Source: Ardenticatenales bacterium (GTDB lineage: Bacteria; Chloroflexota; Anaerolineae; Ardenticatenales; Ardenticatenaceae). From it: a DNA stretch of 64,000 nt. Below, piece after piece: positions 53,154 through 64,000 of the stretch; position 1 is the first letter of the stretch; every line of letters begins with the position of its first letter. Location: the NCBI GenBank assembly GCA_020634795.1, contig JACKAZ010000001.1:401704-465703 (forward strand), read 5' to 3'. The notes beneath the pieces are model-generated. The model did no database searches, was not told where the DNA came from, and saw only the letters and a list, made by a program, of their open reading frames with translations. The position numbers were made by a program, and so were the translations under genes.

Positions 53154-53390
53154 GCGTTGAATGTTTTGCTTGATGTCGAGTGGCCCGATGAGTATACCGA
53201 CAATCGAGGGCGGTCAAAGTGAGGGGAGTTTGGAGAGTTTAATGGTGCTGGAGTTTAGGCGTTCAGGAGTTCAAGGGGTTGATGAGTGCTGGAGTCTGAT
53301 GATCTCCCGCGCCCTTCGCCCCTTCTGTGGTGGAATCCAGGGTCCTTAGGATTCCGCACAGCCCTGGAAGGCAGCCCCGTCCCCACACCT

Positions 53391-53418
53391 TTGCCCAATA
53401 CGACGCGGAAAGTATACT
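53391..53418 (+). promoter_or_regulatory. Probable promoter of glyA
   Basis: TTGCCC (53391-53396), 16 bp, TATACT (53413-53418). It lies 35 bp ahead of the start codon, with GAGGAG just before the ATG. Confidence 0.6.
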
Positions 53419-53452
53419 GTTTCGCCATTCACCGATCTGAGGAGTAATCTGC

Positions 53453-54736
53453 ATGACCCTAGTGCAAGAAAATGCGATTGAAGTGCCGTCCTTTGCGCCG
53501 CTCAACGAGGCCGATCCCGAGGTGTGGGCGGTGATCGAGGCAGAGCGGGCGCGGCAGCGGGATGGCATCGAGCTGATCGCCAGCGAGAATTACGTGAGCC
53601 GCGCCGTGTTGGAGGCGACGGGGACGATCCTGACCAACAAGTATGCCGAGGGCTACCCCGGCCGTCGCTATTACGGTGGCTGCGAGATCGTCGACCGCGT
53701 GGAGCGGCTGGCGATTGAGCGGGCCAAGCAGCTTTTCGGGGCCGAACATGTCAACGTCCAACCGCACAGCGGGTCGCAGGCCAACGCGGCGGTCTACCAA
53801 GCCTTCTTGAATGCGGGCGACACCATTTTGGGAATGCGGCTCGACCAGGGCGGCCACCTAACACACGGCAGCCCGGTCAACTTTAGCGGCCAGCTCTACA
53901 ACGTCGTCTCTTACGGCTTGGACAAGGAGACGGAGCGACTCGACTACGACGAGATCGCACGGCTGGCCCACGAGCATCGACCCAAGCTGATTATGTGTGG
54001 GGCGTCGGCCTACCCGCGCACCATCGACTTCGAGCGGATCCGCGCCATCGCGGACGAGGTCGGCGCGATGGCGGTGGCCGACATCGCCCACATCGCGGGC
54101 CTCGTGGCGGTCGGCCTCCATCCGTCGCCCGTGCCACATATGCACGTCGTCACCACCACCACGCACAAAACGTTGCGTGGCGCGCGGGGCGGCATGATCC
54201 TGTGCAAGGCGGACTATGCCAAGCAGATCGACAAGTCAATCTTCCCCGGTACGCAGGGCGGTCCGCTGATGCATCAGATCGCGGGGAAAGCGGTGGCCTT
54301 TGGCGAGGCGCTCGAACCCGAATTCGCGCGTTATCAGCAACAGGTGGTGACCAATGCCCAGCGGCTGGCGGAAGGGTTGCAGTCGAACGGTCTGCGGATC
54401 GTCAGCGGCGGCACCGACAACCACCTGATGATGGTCGATGTGCGGAGCGCGGCAGTGACGGGCAAGGTGGCCGAGAAGGTGTTGGAAAGTGTGCACATCA
54501 CCGCCAACAAAAACATGATCCCCTTCGACCCCGAAAGTCCTTTCGTGACTAGCGGTGTCCGTTTCGGCACACCCGCTGTGACGAGCCGGGGCATGAAGGA
54601 AGCCGAGATGGATCAGATCGCCGACTGGGTGGCGGAGGCCCTCTTCAATCATGAGGATGAAGATCGACTGGCGGAAATGCGCGAGCAGGTGATCGGCTTC
54701 TGTCAGCGCTTCCCGTTGCCCGGTGTGGTGGAGTAA
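53453..54736 (+). CDS. glyA: Serine hydroxymethyltransferase
   Basis: 427 residues. The enzyme converts serine and tetrahydrofolate to glycine and 5,10-methylene-tetrahydrofolate. Lys239 in TTTTHKTLRGARGG binds pyridoxal phosphate. IELIASENYVSRAVLEA and GTQGGPLMHQIAGKAVAFGE are family signatures. GAGGAG sits eight bases upstream of ATG. The gene is alone with its own promoter and terminator. No glycine or folate riboswitch was recognised in the leader. Confidence 0.97.
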   Translation: MTLVQENAIEVPSFAPLNEADPEVWAVIEAERARQRDGIELIASENYVSRAVLEATGTILTNKYAEGYPGRRYYGGCEIVDRVERLAIERAKQLFGAEHVNVQPHSGSQANAAVYQAFLNAGDTILGMRLDQGGHLTHGSPVNFSGQLYNVVSYGLDKETERLDYDEIARLAHEHRPKLIMCGASAYPRTIDFERIRAIADEVGAMAVADIAHIAGLVAVGLHPSPVPHMHVVTTTTHKTLRGARGGMILCKADYAKQIDKSIFPGTQGGPLMHQIAGKAVAFGEALEPEFARYQQQVVTNAQRLAEGLQSNGLRIVSGGTDNHLMMVDVRSAAVTGKVAEKVLESVHITANKNMIPFDPESPFVTSGVRFGTPAVTSRGMKEAEMDQIADWVAEALFNHEDEDRLAEMREQVIGFCQRFPLPGVVE

Positions 54737-54779
54737 TGCCACGAGCGCAAGCCTAGAATTCGGATGTCAAGCAGCAAGG

Positions 54780-54812
54780 AAAAGAGCCAGCCTGAATGGT
54801 TGGCTCTTTTCT
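54780..54812 (+). terminator. Terminator after glyA
   Basis: AAGAGCCAGCC (54782-54792) pairs with GGTTGGCTCTT (54798-54808; one G-T), followed by TTTCTT. Confidence 0.82.
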
Positions 54813-54837
54813 TAACGCTCTTGGCTCGTTGGCCTTA

Positions 54838-56715
54838 CTATTCGATCCGACCGTCAAAACCAAGAACAATGTTCTCTCCAACCGGAATGATCTCACCCTC
54901 ATTGTTGATATAGCTTGTTAGCCGCCACACGTAAATAATCGCATTTTCCATGGGCGGCTGTTCCACCCTAAATTTCAATAAGAGGGGTTGATTCAGAGGC
55001 CAGTGGGAAGGCGGAAAGATCGGATCGGGCGCAATATCATCTTGTGCCCGCTTGGTGCCAAGAGGTTGCCTTTCAAGACCGGATGCATCACGAGGATTTT
55101 CAAAGAATTGAAGTGAGAAGGATAAGGTTTCGGGTAGTGGATCGGTGGTCTGAATCAGCACGTCGATAGTGACTTCGCCGGCGCCAACTTCCATACTCGG
55201 CGTCCATGCCAGCACGGTAATACCGCCACCGAGCGACTTCTGCATCGGTTCTTCGGTGGGCAGCGCGGCCGGGCCACGAACGCGCCACAGCCCTCCGTCG
55301 TATTCCTCGATGTTCCACAGCGTGGTCAGGCCGCGCATCTCTTTGCTGAGCAGCACGGGCCGCTGCTGTTCCATCGCCCACGTCACCGTCTCATGGATGT
55401 CGGTCAGCTCGGGTAGGAGCAACGGAAAAGCGAAGAGCAGATCGCGGCGCTGCCCTTCGACGAACTGAGCGTACCAGAGCGGCATCATTTCGTCGCGGTC
55501 GTTCGACAGGATGATCGCCTTTTCCGGCGGATTGGCCGCTATCAGCCGCTCGACCAACGCGCGCGGCGCAGCCTGATCGCCCTGCGACGGTGGGATCGAC
55601 ACGAGGCGCTGCGTGATGAGCAGTAGGGCTGCGATCAGGAAGAAGGCGCGACGGGAGTGGCCGCGCATCTGCACCATGAACCACGCCAAAGCCAGCGCCG
55701 CCAACAGCCAGAGCGCAATCCAGGCCGGAATCAGCATCGTCGCCACATCGCCAAAGCTGACCGAGAGTCCGAACAGCAGGGTCAGCAGCAGCCCGCCCGC
55801 CAGCAGCAGCCGATCGGATGAACGGAGACCCTGTGGCTCGATCAGCGCCACCAGCGCCAGCGTCAGCGCGAGGATGCCGACGTTGAGCCACGCCTGCTGC
55901 CCCAAGATCGCCGCTTGCTGGCTGATCGGCGCGTTGAAGAGATCGCCCGCGAATTGGCTGCCGCTGATCTGCGCCATGAAAGCCGCGAAGGAGCCGTCGT
56001 AGAGGGTGAGTTGGGTCGCGTCCGTTAGCCGTTGATGCAGATAGGCCGTGCGCGGGCCGCGCCACGGGAGGTACAGGTAAAGCAACTGCGGCAGCGCGAC
56101 CAGCGCCGCGAAGCCAACGCTACGCCGCGAGAGAAGCGGTGACGTATCCGCGCGGCGGCGCAGCGCCCACCAGAGTGCCAACGGCGGCAGCCAGAGCCAA
56201 CTGATGCGATGATGGCCGAGCAGCAGTCCGAGGGTCAGCGCGATCAACCACGGTCGCGCGCCGCGCCAGAGCAGGTTCAGCAGCAGGAGCAGCAAAGCGC
56301 TGTTGAGGCTGTAGACCTCGGCCACCTGCGCCTGTGCCCAGTGCATGGGGCTGAGCCCAAAGGCGATGGCGCTGACCGTGGCAACGGCCCAACGCGGCCC
56401 TGCCGCGATTGAGAACCTTGCCCGACGAAGCAGTGCATCGCTGGCCGTGGCAAAGAGCGCGGTTGATGCCGCGCCGAACAGCGCACTGAGCAGCGTCATG
56501 GCGCGGGCCGGGGCGATGCCAAACAGGGCAAGGGCGTGGCTCCACAGCCAGCCCACGATCAGAAAGAGCGGGTAGCCGGTCGGATGACTCAACCCCGCAT
56601 TCCACGCCGCGAACTGCCATTCCGCATTGTCCCCCCAGCCCACGTCCGGCGCAGCCGTCGCACCGTAAAGCAGCGCGAAAGCTACGAAGAGCAGTAGCGG
56701 AGTGAGGCGACGCAT
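54838..56715 (-). CDS. DUF2723-family protein (protein O-mannosyltransferase-like membrane protein)
   Basis: 625 residues: about ten to eleven membrane segments (1-420), then a soluble C-terminal domain (430-625) with beta-strand character ending VPVGENIVLGFDGRIE-like. SHPTGYPLFLIVGWLWSHAL after DNAEWQFAAWNAGL is the DUF2723 signature. Related TMEM260 in animals O-mannosylates proteins; bacterial members are thought to be glycosyltransferases of the GT-C fold. The start has no SD site: the leader is the nonamer array ending ACTCACC directly before ATG. Confidence 0.85.
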   Translation of the reverse strand: MRRLTPLLLFVAFALLYGATAAPDVGWGDNAEWQFAAWNAGLSHPTGYPLFLIVGWLWSHALALFGIAPARAMTLLSALFGAASTALFATASDALLRRARFSIAAGPRWAVATVSAIAFGLSPMHWAQAQVAEVYSLNSALLLLLLNLLWRGARPWLIALTLGLLLGHHRISWLWLPPLALWWALRRRADTSPLLSRRSVGFAALVALPQLLYLYLPWRGPRTAYLHQRLTDATQLTLYDGSFAAFMAQISGSQFAGDLFNAPISQQAAILGQQAWLNVGILALTLALVALIEPQGLRSSDRLLLAGGLLLTLLFGLSVSFGDVATMLIPAWIALWLLAALALAWFMVQMRGHSRRAFFLIAALLLITQRLVSIPPSQGDQAAPRALVERLIAANPPEKAIILSNDRDEMMPLWYAQFVEGQRRDLLFAFPLLLPELTDIHETVTWAMEQQRPVLLSKEMRGLTTLWNIEEYDGGLWRVRGPAALPTEEPMQKSLGGGITVLAWTPSMEVGAGEVTIDVLIQTTDPLPETLSFSLQFFENPRDASGLERQPLGTKRAQDDIAPDPIFPPSHWPLNQPLLLKFRVEQPPMENAIIYVWRLTSYINNEGEIIPVGENIVLGFDGRIE

Positions 56716-56716
56716 G

Positions 56717-56767
56717 GTGAGTTTTGTGAGTTTTATGAGCCTTGTGAGTTTTGTGAGTTAGTGAGTT
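56717..56767 (-). repeat. Nonamer array (ACTCACAAA) in the leader of the DUF2723 gene
   Basis: Five to six units of GTGAGTTTT on the plus strand, i.e. AAAACTCAC on the minus strand, lie immediately before the ATG at 56715. The same word and orientation relative to the gene is found in the array at 17201-17285. No purine-rich ribosome-binding site is present. Confidence 0.88.
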
Positions 56768-56846
56768 GCGGCGGGTGGGGCGTGTCGACGATGGTGTACT
56801 GGAAATAACGCTTTGCGCTCGATCGCGCTCTATCTCGTTTCAGTGC

Positions 56847-58100
56847 TTAATGGCGTAGCGGCAGTTCGGGGACGACCTGTAGCTCGGGATGCTCTTCGTG
56901 CTCGCGGATCCGCTCGATGGCCTTGCCGTAGAGATCGGCCAACGGCGCGGCGCTCATGCCGTGCAAAAAGGTGCTGAGCAGGACGGTCAGAACGATGGTC
57001 GGGAAGAGCGTATCGCTCTGGGGCAAGCCCTCGTCGTAGAGCAGCAAGCCGTAGATGATGGAGGCGATGCCGCGCGGGCCGAACCAACTGAGGAAATGGA
57101 CGGTCTGCCAGCGTAGCCCCGTGCCGAAAAGGCTGAGCGAGGCTGGTAACATGCGGATCAGGGTCAGGCTGAGCAGCGCGTAAGCGAGCGTACGCCAGGT
57201 GAAAGCGTCCCAGAAGGGGACGACCATCGTGGCCCCAAAGGCGATGAAGACGAGCAGGGTCAGTAGCTGGCCCTCCGCCTCGACAAAGACGAAAAGAGAG
57301 CGGCAGACGCGCCCCTTGCTGCTGTAGCCGATCAGAATGCCCGCCACAAAGACGGAAATGAAACCGTTGCTGCCCGCCATCTCGGCCAGCGAATAGGCGA
57401 GCAGCGCAAGGGCGAGGGTCGAAATGCGTGAGAAGACGGGGCTGATCCACCCTTTCTCGTCCGCGTTGTCGATGACGGATGCGCCCGCAAAGCCGACCGC
57501 ACCGCCGATCAGCGGGCCGAGCACCAGTTGGAGCGTCACGATGTTCACCCACTCCGCCGAACCGCGACCCGCCCCCTCTGCCGCCACCGCCGCGATGAAG
57601 AAGAGGACGACCGTGAGCGCGATCCCATCGTTGAGGCCGCTTTCCACGTTGAGCGTCTGACGGATGCGGACCGGGACCCGCGGATTGCTAACTACCGCGA
57701 GGCCCAGTGCGGCATCGGTAGGGGCCAACACGGAGGCGAGCAGCGCGGCTTCAAGCAGGCCCAGTTCGGGGAACATGTAGAAGGCAACGATGGCCCCCAG
57801 CGCGATGGTCAGCGGTAAACCGATGCCCAGCAGCCGCGCGGCGAGGTTGTATTCGGCACGAAAGGCGGAGAAATCAAGCCGCATCGCATCGGTGAAGAGG
57901 ACGAGGATCAGGGTGAATTCGGCGAGGAGCTTGATCAATTCACTTTCGGTTTCGGTATGGACGGCACCGAGCACCCCTAACGCGATACCCACCAACGTGA
58001 AGACCATCGGCGGCGTCACCAGACTCATTTCTAAGCGCTTCGAAACGAGGCTGAACGCCAAGATGGTGAGCGAAAGCAGGGCGAAGGCACCGGTATCCAC
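56847..58100 (-). CDS. Cation:proton antiporter, CPA1/NhaP type
   Basis: 417 residues with about twelve membrane segments. ASVLAPTDAALGLAVV and LNVESGLNDGIALTVVLFF are the two Asp-containing motifs that carry ions across the membrane. The GTG start has GAGGTAG five bases upstream. The C-terminal tail is short, without a regulatory domain. The ion (Na+ or K+) cannot be told. Confidence 0.92.
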   Translation of the reverse strand: MDTGAFALLSLTILAFSLVSKRLEMSLVTPPMVFTLVGIALGVLGAVHTETESELIKLLAEFTLILVLFTDAMRLDFSAFRAEYNLAARLLGIGLPLTIALGAIVAFYMFPELGLLEAALLASVLAPTDAALGLAVVSNPRVPVRIRQTLNVESGLNDGIALTVVLFFIAAVAAEGAGRGSAEWVNIVTLQLVLGPLIGGAVGFAGASVIDNADEKGWISPVFSRISTLALALLAYSLAEMAGSNGFISVFVAGILIGYSSKGRVCRSLFVFVEAEGQLLTLLVFIAFGATMVVPFWDAFTWRTLAYALLSLTLIRMLPASLSLFGTGLRWQTVHFLSWFGPRGIASIIYGLLLYDEGLPQSDTLFPTIVLTVLLSTFLHGMSAAPLADLYGKAIERIREHEEHPELQVVPELPLRH

Positions 58101-58269
58101 AGAGCTACCTCGGGTCTACGATGAGTGACATAGCCGCTCATTGTAAGCGCAACGGCCCATCAAGGCGAATCGGGGGAGCGTTCAAGCGTTGGGGCGTTCT
58201 GTGAAACAGCGTGACGGCCAATCGGATGGCACCGAGACCCGCGATCAGTGATGTCCCTGTTTCTATAAT

Positions 58270-58302
58270 GGAAAGCCCCGCTCTCAATGCCGAGAGCGGG
58301 GC
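58270..58302 (-). terminator. Possible terminator of ileS
   Basis: GCCCCGCTCTC and GAGAGCGGGGC pair around AATGCC. The T tract on the minus strand is short (TTT). It lies 25 bp downstream of the ileS stop. Confidence 0.55.
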
Positions 58303-58326
58303 AGAGGCGTGCGGTCAGGGTGGAAG

Positions 58327-61473
<3,147 letters not shown>

Positions 61474-61625
61474 CGTACTGTTTCCCTATGTGATGGCGAG
61501 TTGAATACGGCAAATGGAGAATGGAGAATGGAAAGACCTTGGACCGTCTTAGCGACGCGCTGCTCATCTTTCTTGCAACAATATGTTGAGCCCCAGTTGT
61601 TCCAACGCTCGAACGCTCCAACGCT

Positions 61626-62213
61626 TCAATGTCCGAGTACTTCAACGCTTTTGGAGCGGTCGTGGTGGGTCAGGGTGTAGTGGCCGAATTGGGCGAGCAG
61701 GGTGCGCACGTTGTCACGATATTTGGCCATCCGATCATCTTTGGCCTTCCATTCGCCCTTGACCTGACTGATGACGAGCTTGGAATCGCCGCGCAGATCG
61801 AGCGTGTAGTCCCGTGGGTTGCGCCCGTGTTGGCGTATCTTACTGGCGAGTGTGTCGAGGGCGCTGATCAACGTTTCGTATTCAGCCTCGTTGTTGGTCA
61901 TCCGTCCCGGAAATTCGAGCGATTCGGTACGACTTTTGCCGCTGCGCACGGCGGTCAATTGATAGGAGCCGTAGCCCTGACCCGGGTTGCCTTTTGAACC
62001 GCCGTCCCAGATGATTCGGTAGTCGGCCTCGCCGGAAGGTGCACGTGGCTCGCGTGCCGCTTCGGCACTGCTCGTGCTGGTACCCGCCATCCGTTGTCGC
62101 AGAATGGCCCGCTTGCGAACCAAGGTGAAGAAGCGCTCCTGCTCTTCGATCGGCAGGAGCATCAACTCTTCCAACAGCGCCTCGGCGCTCATCGGCGTGA
62201 TCGTCTGACTCAT
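61626..62213 (-). CDS. RNase H-like (RnhA/reverse-transcriptase-like) protein
   Basis: 195 residues from ATG 62213, with GAGGG upstream. A helical N-terminal part (SAEALLEELMLLPIEEQERF) precedes the RNase H fold. Acidic residues of the metal site are seen in IWDGGSKGNPG, in NNEAEY and in LRGDSKLVISQVKGEW. The fourth is usually Asp in an AD-LA context; here the protein stops at SKSVEVLGH with Glu in its place. Such proteins degrade RNA in RNA-DNA hybrids or act in stress adaptation. AACGCTC words touch the stop. Confidence 0.8.
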   Translation of the reverse strand: MSQTITPMSAEALLEELMLLPIEEQERFFTLVRKRAILRQRMAGTSTSSAEAAREPRAPSGEADYRIIWDGGSKGNPGQGYGSYQLTAVRSGKSRTESLEFPGRMTNNEAEYETLISALDTLASKIRQHGRNPRDYTLDLRGDSKLVISQVKGEWKAKDDRMAKYRDNVRTLLAQFGHYTLTHHDRSKSVEVLGH

Positions 62214-62274
62214 GGTTGTTCCCTCGCGTCGGTTGACGGTGAAGTTCATCGAGAATCGAGAATTGAAGCGCTGG

Positions 62275-62949
62275 CTACGCAAAGCTCATCCGCGACGTGA
62301 GCATGGCCCGCCACGGTCGTTGCGCGGTATGACATTGGAAGGCAAGGCAATTGCCGTTGCGGTCGAACCATGCACTCTGCGTGGGGTGACCCCATGCGCC
62401 CCATTGCCAACCCTTGAGCCGCAATGCGGTGCCGCGCCAATCGACGTGGCGAAGAGGCAAGGGTTCAAACCGTGCCCTGGTCGTTGCAAGTTGCCATGGC
62501 GCGTCGGGGCTAGGTCGTGAGATCACCAGCAGCTCCGCCAGTTGCGCCCCTTCGCGTGCGAGCGGGAAGGGCAGCGCGACCTGCACCAAGGCCGTCACCG
62601 GTAGCAGCAGGCCGCCTTGCGGCGCGGTGGGCCACTCGCGATGCGTGCCATTCTCGTTGAGCAACCAACTACCATCCAATGCCGTCAGCGAGATGTTGCT
62701 CCGTCTTCCATCCGCCGATTCCCACTGCAACCGCAGCCGCTCGATGCCGGTCGGTGAAAGCAGCGCATGGCCGCGCAACGTCCCTGCCTCGCTCCTGCGC
62801 TCCGTGCGCACCGTCTCCACATCGCTCCCCACGTTGCGATAGCGTTCCCACGCTTCGGTCGCCCACAACGCCCCATCGCTGTAGCGGAAGTCGAATTGTC
62901 CGCGTACGATCAACGCTTCGGTGGCCGTGGGGAGTATCAGGTGACGCAT
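62275..62949 (-). CDS. Hypothetical protein
   Basis: 224 residues without signal or membrane segment. Trp- and Arg-rich segments (LKGWQWGAWGHPTQSAWF; LRLQWESADGRRSN) and a strand-rich profile are seen. I do not recognise the family. It lies 61 bp upstream of the RNase H-like gene and is probably co-transcribed with it. Confidence 0.65.
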   Translation of the reverse strand: MRHLILPTATEALIVRGQFDFRYSDGALWATEAWERYRNVGSDVETVRTERRSEAGTLRGHALLSPTGIERLRLQWESADGRRSNISLTALDGSWLLNENGTHREWPTAPQGGLLLPVTALVQVALPFPLAREGAQLAELLVISRPSPDAPWQLATTRARFEPLPLRHVDWRGTALRLKGWQWGAWGHPTQSAWFDRNGNCLAFQCHTAQRPWRAMLTSRMSFA

Positions 62950-63024
62950 TGAGTTAAGCGTTACGTGTTACAGCGTGGCATGGCAAGGTCGGGTGGTGGC
63001 GTATCGTCTGCCGGATCGTTCGGT

Positions 63025-63044
63025 GAATGGTGCATGGTGCATGG
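63025..63044. repeat. GGTGCAT heptamers
   Basis: GAATGGTGCATGGTGCATGG in the spacer 62950-63128, as in the spacers at 12748 and 17010. No gene in this spacer. Confidence 0.7.
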
Positions 63045-63128
63045 GTGGCAACGAAGCGCAGCGACCATAACGATCTGACCATTCTCCATTGCCATCTTCA
63101 CGCAAGGCTCTCTCTTGCACTTGAACGC

Positions 63129-63458
63129 TCAAACGTCGCGTCGGGCGATGCTGTCGGCGCGGCTGAAGCCGTCGGGATAGCGTTGGCGCAGCTTCTCGAT
63201 GTTCGCTTCAGCGATCTGCGCGAGGTCAAGGTCGTAGAGCGTTGCGACGGCGGCGACGTACCACAAGGTGTCGCCCAGCTCTTTGGCGATGGCCTCGCGC
63301 GGGATGGCGTGACCGTGACCGATCTCTTTCTTGATCAGCTCGCCAAGTTCGCCCGCCTCGCCGTTCAGGCCAAGCGCCGCGACCAGCCGTCGTTGGGAGA
63401 CGCTGCCGTCCTGCCGTGCCGTCAGCGCGGCCAACCGTTGGTAATCGGCAAGGTTCAT
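63129..63458 (-). CDS. MazG-like nucleotide pyrophosphohydrolase
   Basis: 109 residues from ATG 63458, one base after the stop of the AlaX-like gene. GLNGEAGELGELIKKEIGHG and AKELGDTLWYVAAVA give the ExxE...ExxD metal-binding pattern of all-alpha NTP pyrophosphatases. Proteins of this size hydrolyse non-canonical or excess NTPs. The short spacing suggests translational coupling with the AlaX-like gene. Confidence 0.88.
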   Translation of the reverse strand: MNLADYQRLAALTARQDGSVSQRRLVAALGLNGEAGELGELIKKEIGHGHAIPREAIAKELGDTLWYVAAVATLYDLDLAQIAEANIEKLRQRYPDGFSRADSIARRDV

Positions 63459-63459
63459 G

Positions 63460-64000
63460 CTACGCCTCCTCCGCCAAGGCGAGGTAGATCCGTTTGTTGA
63501 TCGCCCCTTTCGACTTGTAATCGGTGACGCGCAGTGGCCCCACTTCCGACGTGTTGGCGACGTGGGTGCCGCCATCGGCCTGCAAATCCAAACCGACCAA
63601 CTCCACTGTCCGCACCTCGCGGATCTGCGGCGGCAGCAGGTTGATCTTGGTGCGGATCAGGTCGGGAATCTGGAAGGCCTCTTCCCGTGGCAACTGTTGG
63701 ACGCGTACCTCGCGTGAGGCGGCGACTTCCGCATTGATCCGCGCTTCGATCTCTGCGACCAGCGACTGCTGCATCCGCTCAAACTCAAAATCCATTCGTC
63801 CGTGGCCCGGCTCCATGTTACCGCCGGTCACCTGCGCCCCGTAATCGCGCCATACCACGCCGCAGAGAATGTGCATGGCGGTATGGGTACGCATCAGCTT
63901 ATAACGGCGCGCCCAATCCAGCGTCCCGACAACGGCGCTGCCCTCAAGCGGGCGCATCTCCCCTGCCAGCAGGTGAACGAGCGCCCCGTCGATCCGCTTC
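63460..64000 (-). CDS. Alanyl-tRNA editing protein AlaX-like, start beyond the window
   Basis: The frame is open from the right edge to the TAG at 63460 (about 180 codons). RTHTAMHIL supplies the HxxxH zinc motif of the AlaRS editing domain. GGTHVANTSEVG supplies the later metal-ligand region, with Thr in place of the usual Cys before H (C-x3-H written here as T-H). AlaX proteins remove serine or glycine wrongly attached to tRNA-Ala. The N-terminal part is missing and the true start lies past position 64000, since residues before Met (KRIDGALVHLLAGE) still fit the family. Confidence 0.82.
   Translation of the reverse strand, partial: KRIDGALVHLLAGEMRPLEGSAVVGTLDWARRYKLMRTHTAMHILCGVVWRDYGAQVTGGNMEPGHGRMDFEFERMQQSLVAEIEARINAEVAASREVRVQQLPREEAFQIPDLIRTKINLLPPQIREVRTVELVGLDLQADGGTHVANTSEVGPLRVTDYKSKGAINKRIYLALAEEA

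Overview
The window looks like a GC-rich (roughly 60%) chromosomal segment of an uncultured or little-studied Chloroflexota bacterium, perhaps near the Caldilineae or Anaerolineae. This is an inference. It rests on a mevalonate-pathway decarboxylase in a bacterial setting, a type 2 isoleucyl-tRNA synthetase, a PsrB-PsrC-like fusion, paired B12-type radical SAM proteins, paired bactofilins, a DUF2723 glycosyltransferase-like protein, DUF951, and proline/threonine-rich lipoproteins. No rRNA or tRNA gene and no CRISPR array was seen.

Layout: (1) 1-3918, minus strand: a TorD-like chaperone (cut by the left edge) overlapping a molybdopterin oxidoreductase. (2) 3919-10944 is an accessory island: MITE-like repeats, three tandem paralogous lipoprotein genes (959-bp unit), a truncated WXG100 protein, a decayed IS630 element and an intact IS110 element with a probable bridge-RNA leader. 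(3) 10945-12684 encodes the four-cluster ferredoxin/NrfD fusion that would be the electron-transfer and membrane partner of the molybdoenzyme, so the island appears to have split that locus. (4) 12948-18363: TyrS, a seven-iron ferredoxin, MurJ, a conserved unknown and a GIY-YIG protein. (5) 18380-19088: a HEPN/MNT toxin-antitoxin pair. (6) 19201-28765: a LacI-controlled carbohydrate operon in transcription order lacI, HAD-GH65 phosphorylase, binding protein, two permeases, DUF624 protein, GH130 phosphorylase. (7) 29061-32392: a membrane protein, a Crp-like regulator, a mevalonate (di)phosphate decarboxylase, a frameshifted DUF3467-like gene and a third MITE copy. (8) 33121-39662: three radical SAM proteins, a methyltransferase with a coiled-coil tail and DUF6174 lipoproteins, a candidate biosynthetic locus. 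(9) 39883-47161: an A-type Fe-S carrier, MoaA, a nucleoside hydrolase, AroE, AroA and an orphan double ABC ATPase. (10) 47476-64000: bactofilins, lipoproteins, a diacylglycerol-type glycosyltransferase, an MFS exporter, DUF951, GlyA, a DUF2723 protein, an NhaP-type antiporter, IleS, an RNase H-like protein, a MazG-like protein and an AlaX-like protein cut by the right edge.

Functional links: MoaA could supply cofactor to the molybdoenzyme, TorD would mature it, and the ferredoxin/NrfD fusion would connect it to quinone. The sugar operon imports a disaccharide or oligosaccharide and splits it with phosphate, and its HAD domain converts beta-glucose 1-phosphate to glucose 6-phosphate. The intergenic spacers carry recurring short tandem words: nonamers in two 5' leaders, AACGCTC words at the ends of five minus-strand genes, and GGTGCAT/GGTGCAA heptamers. 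Together with the triplicated lipoprotein locus these are the least explained parts of the window.
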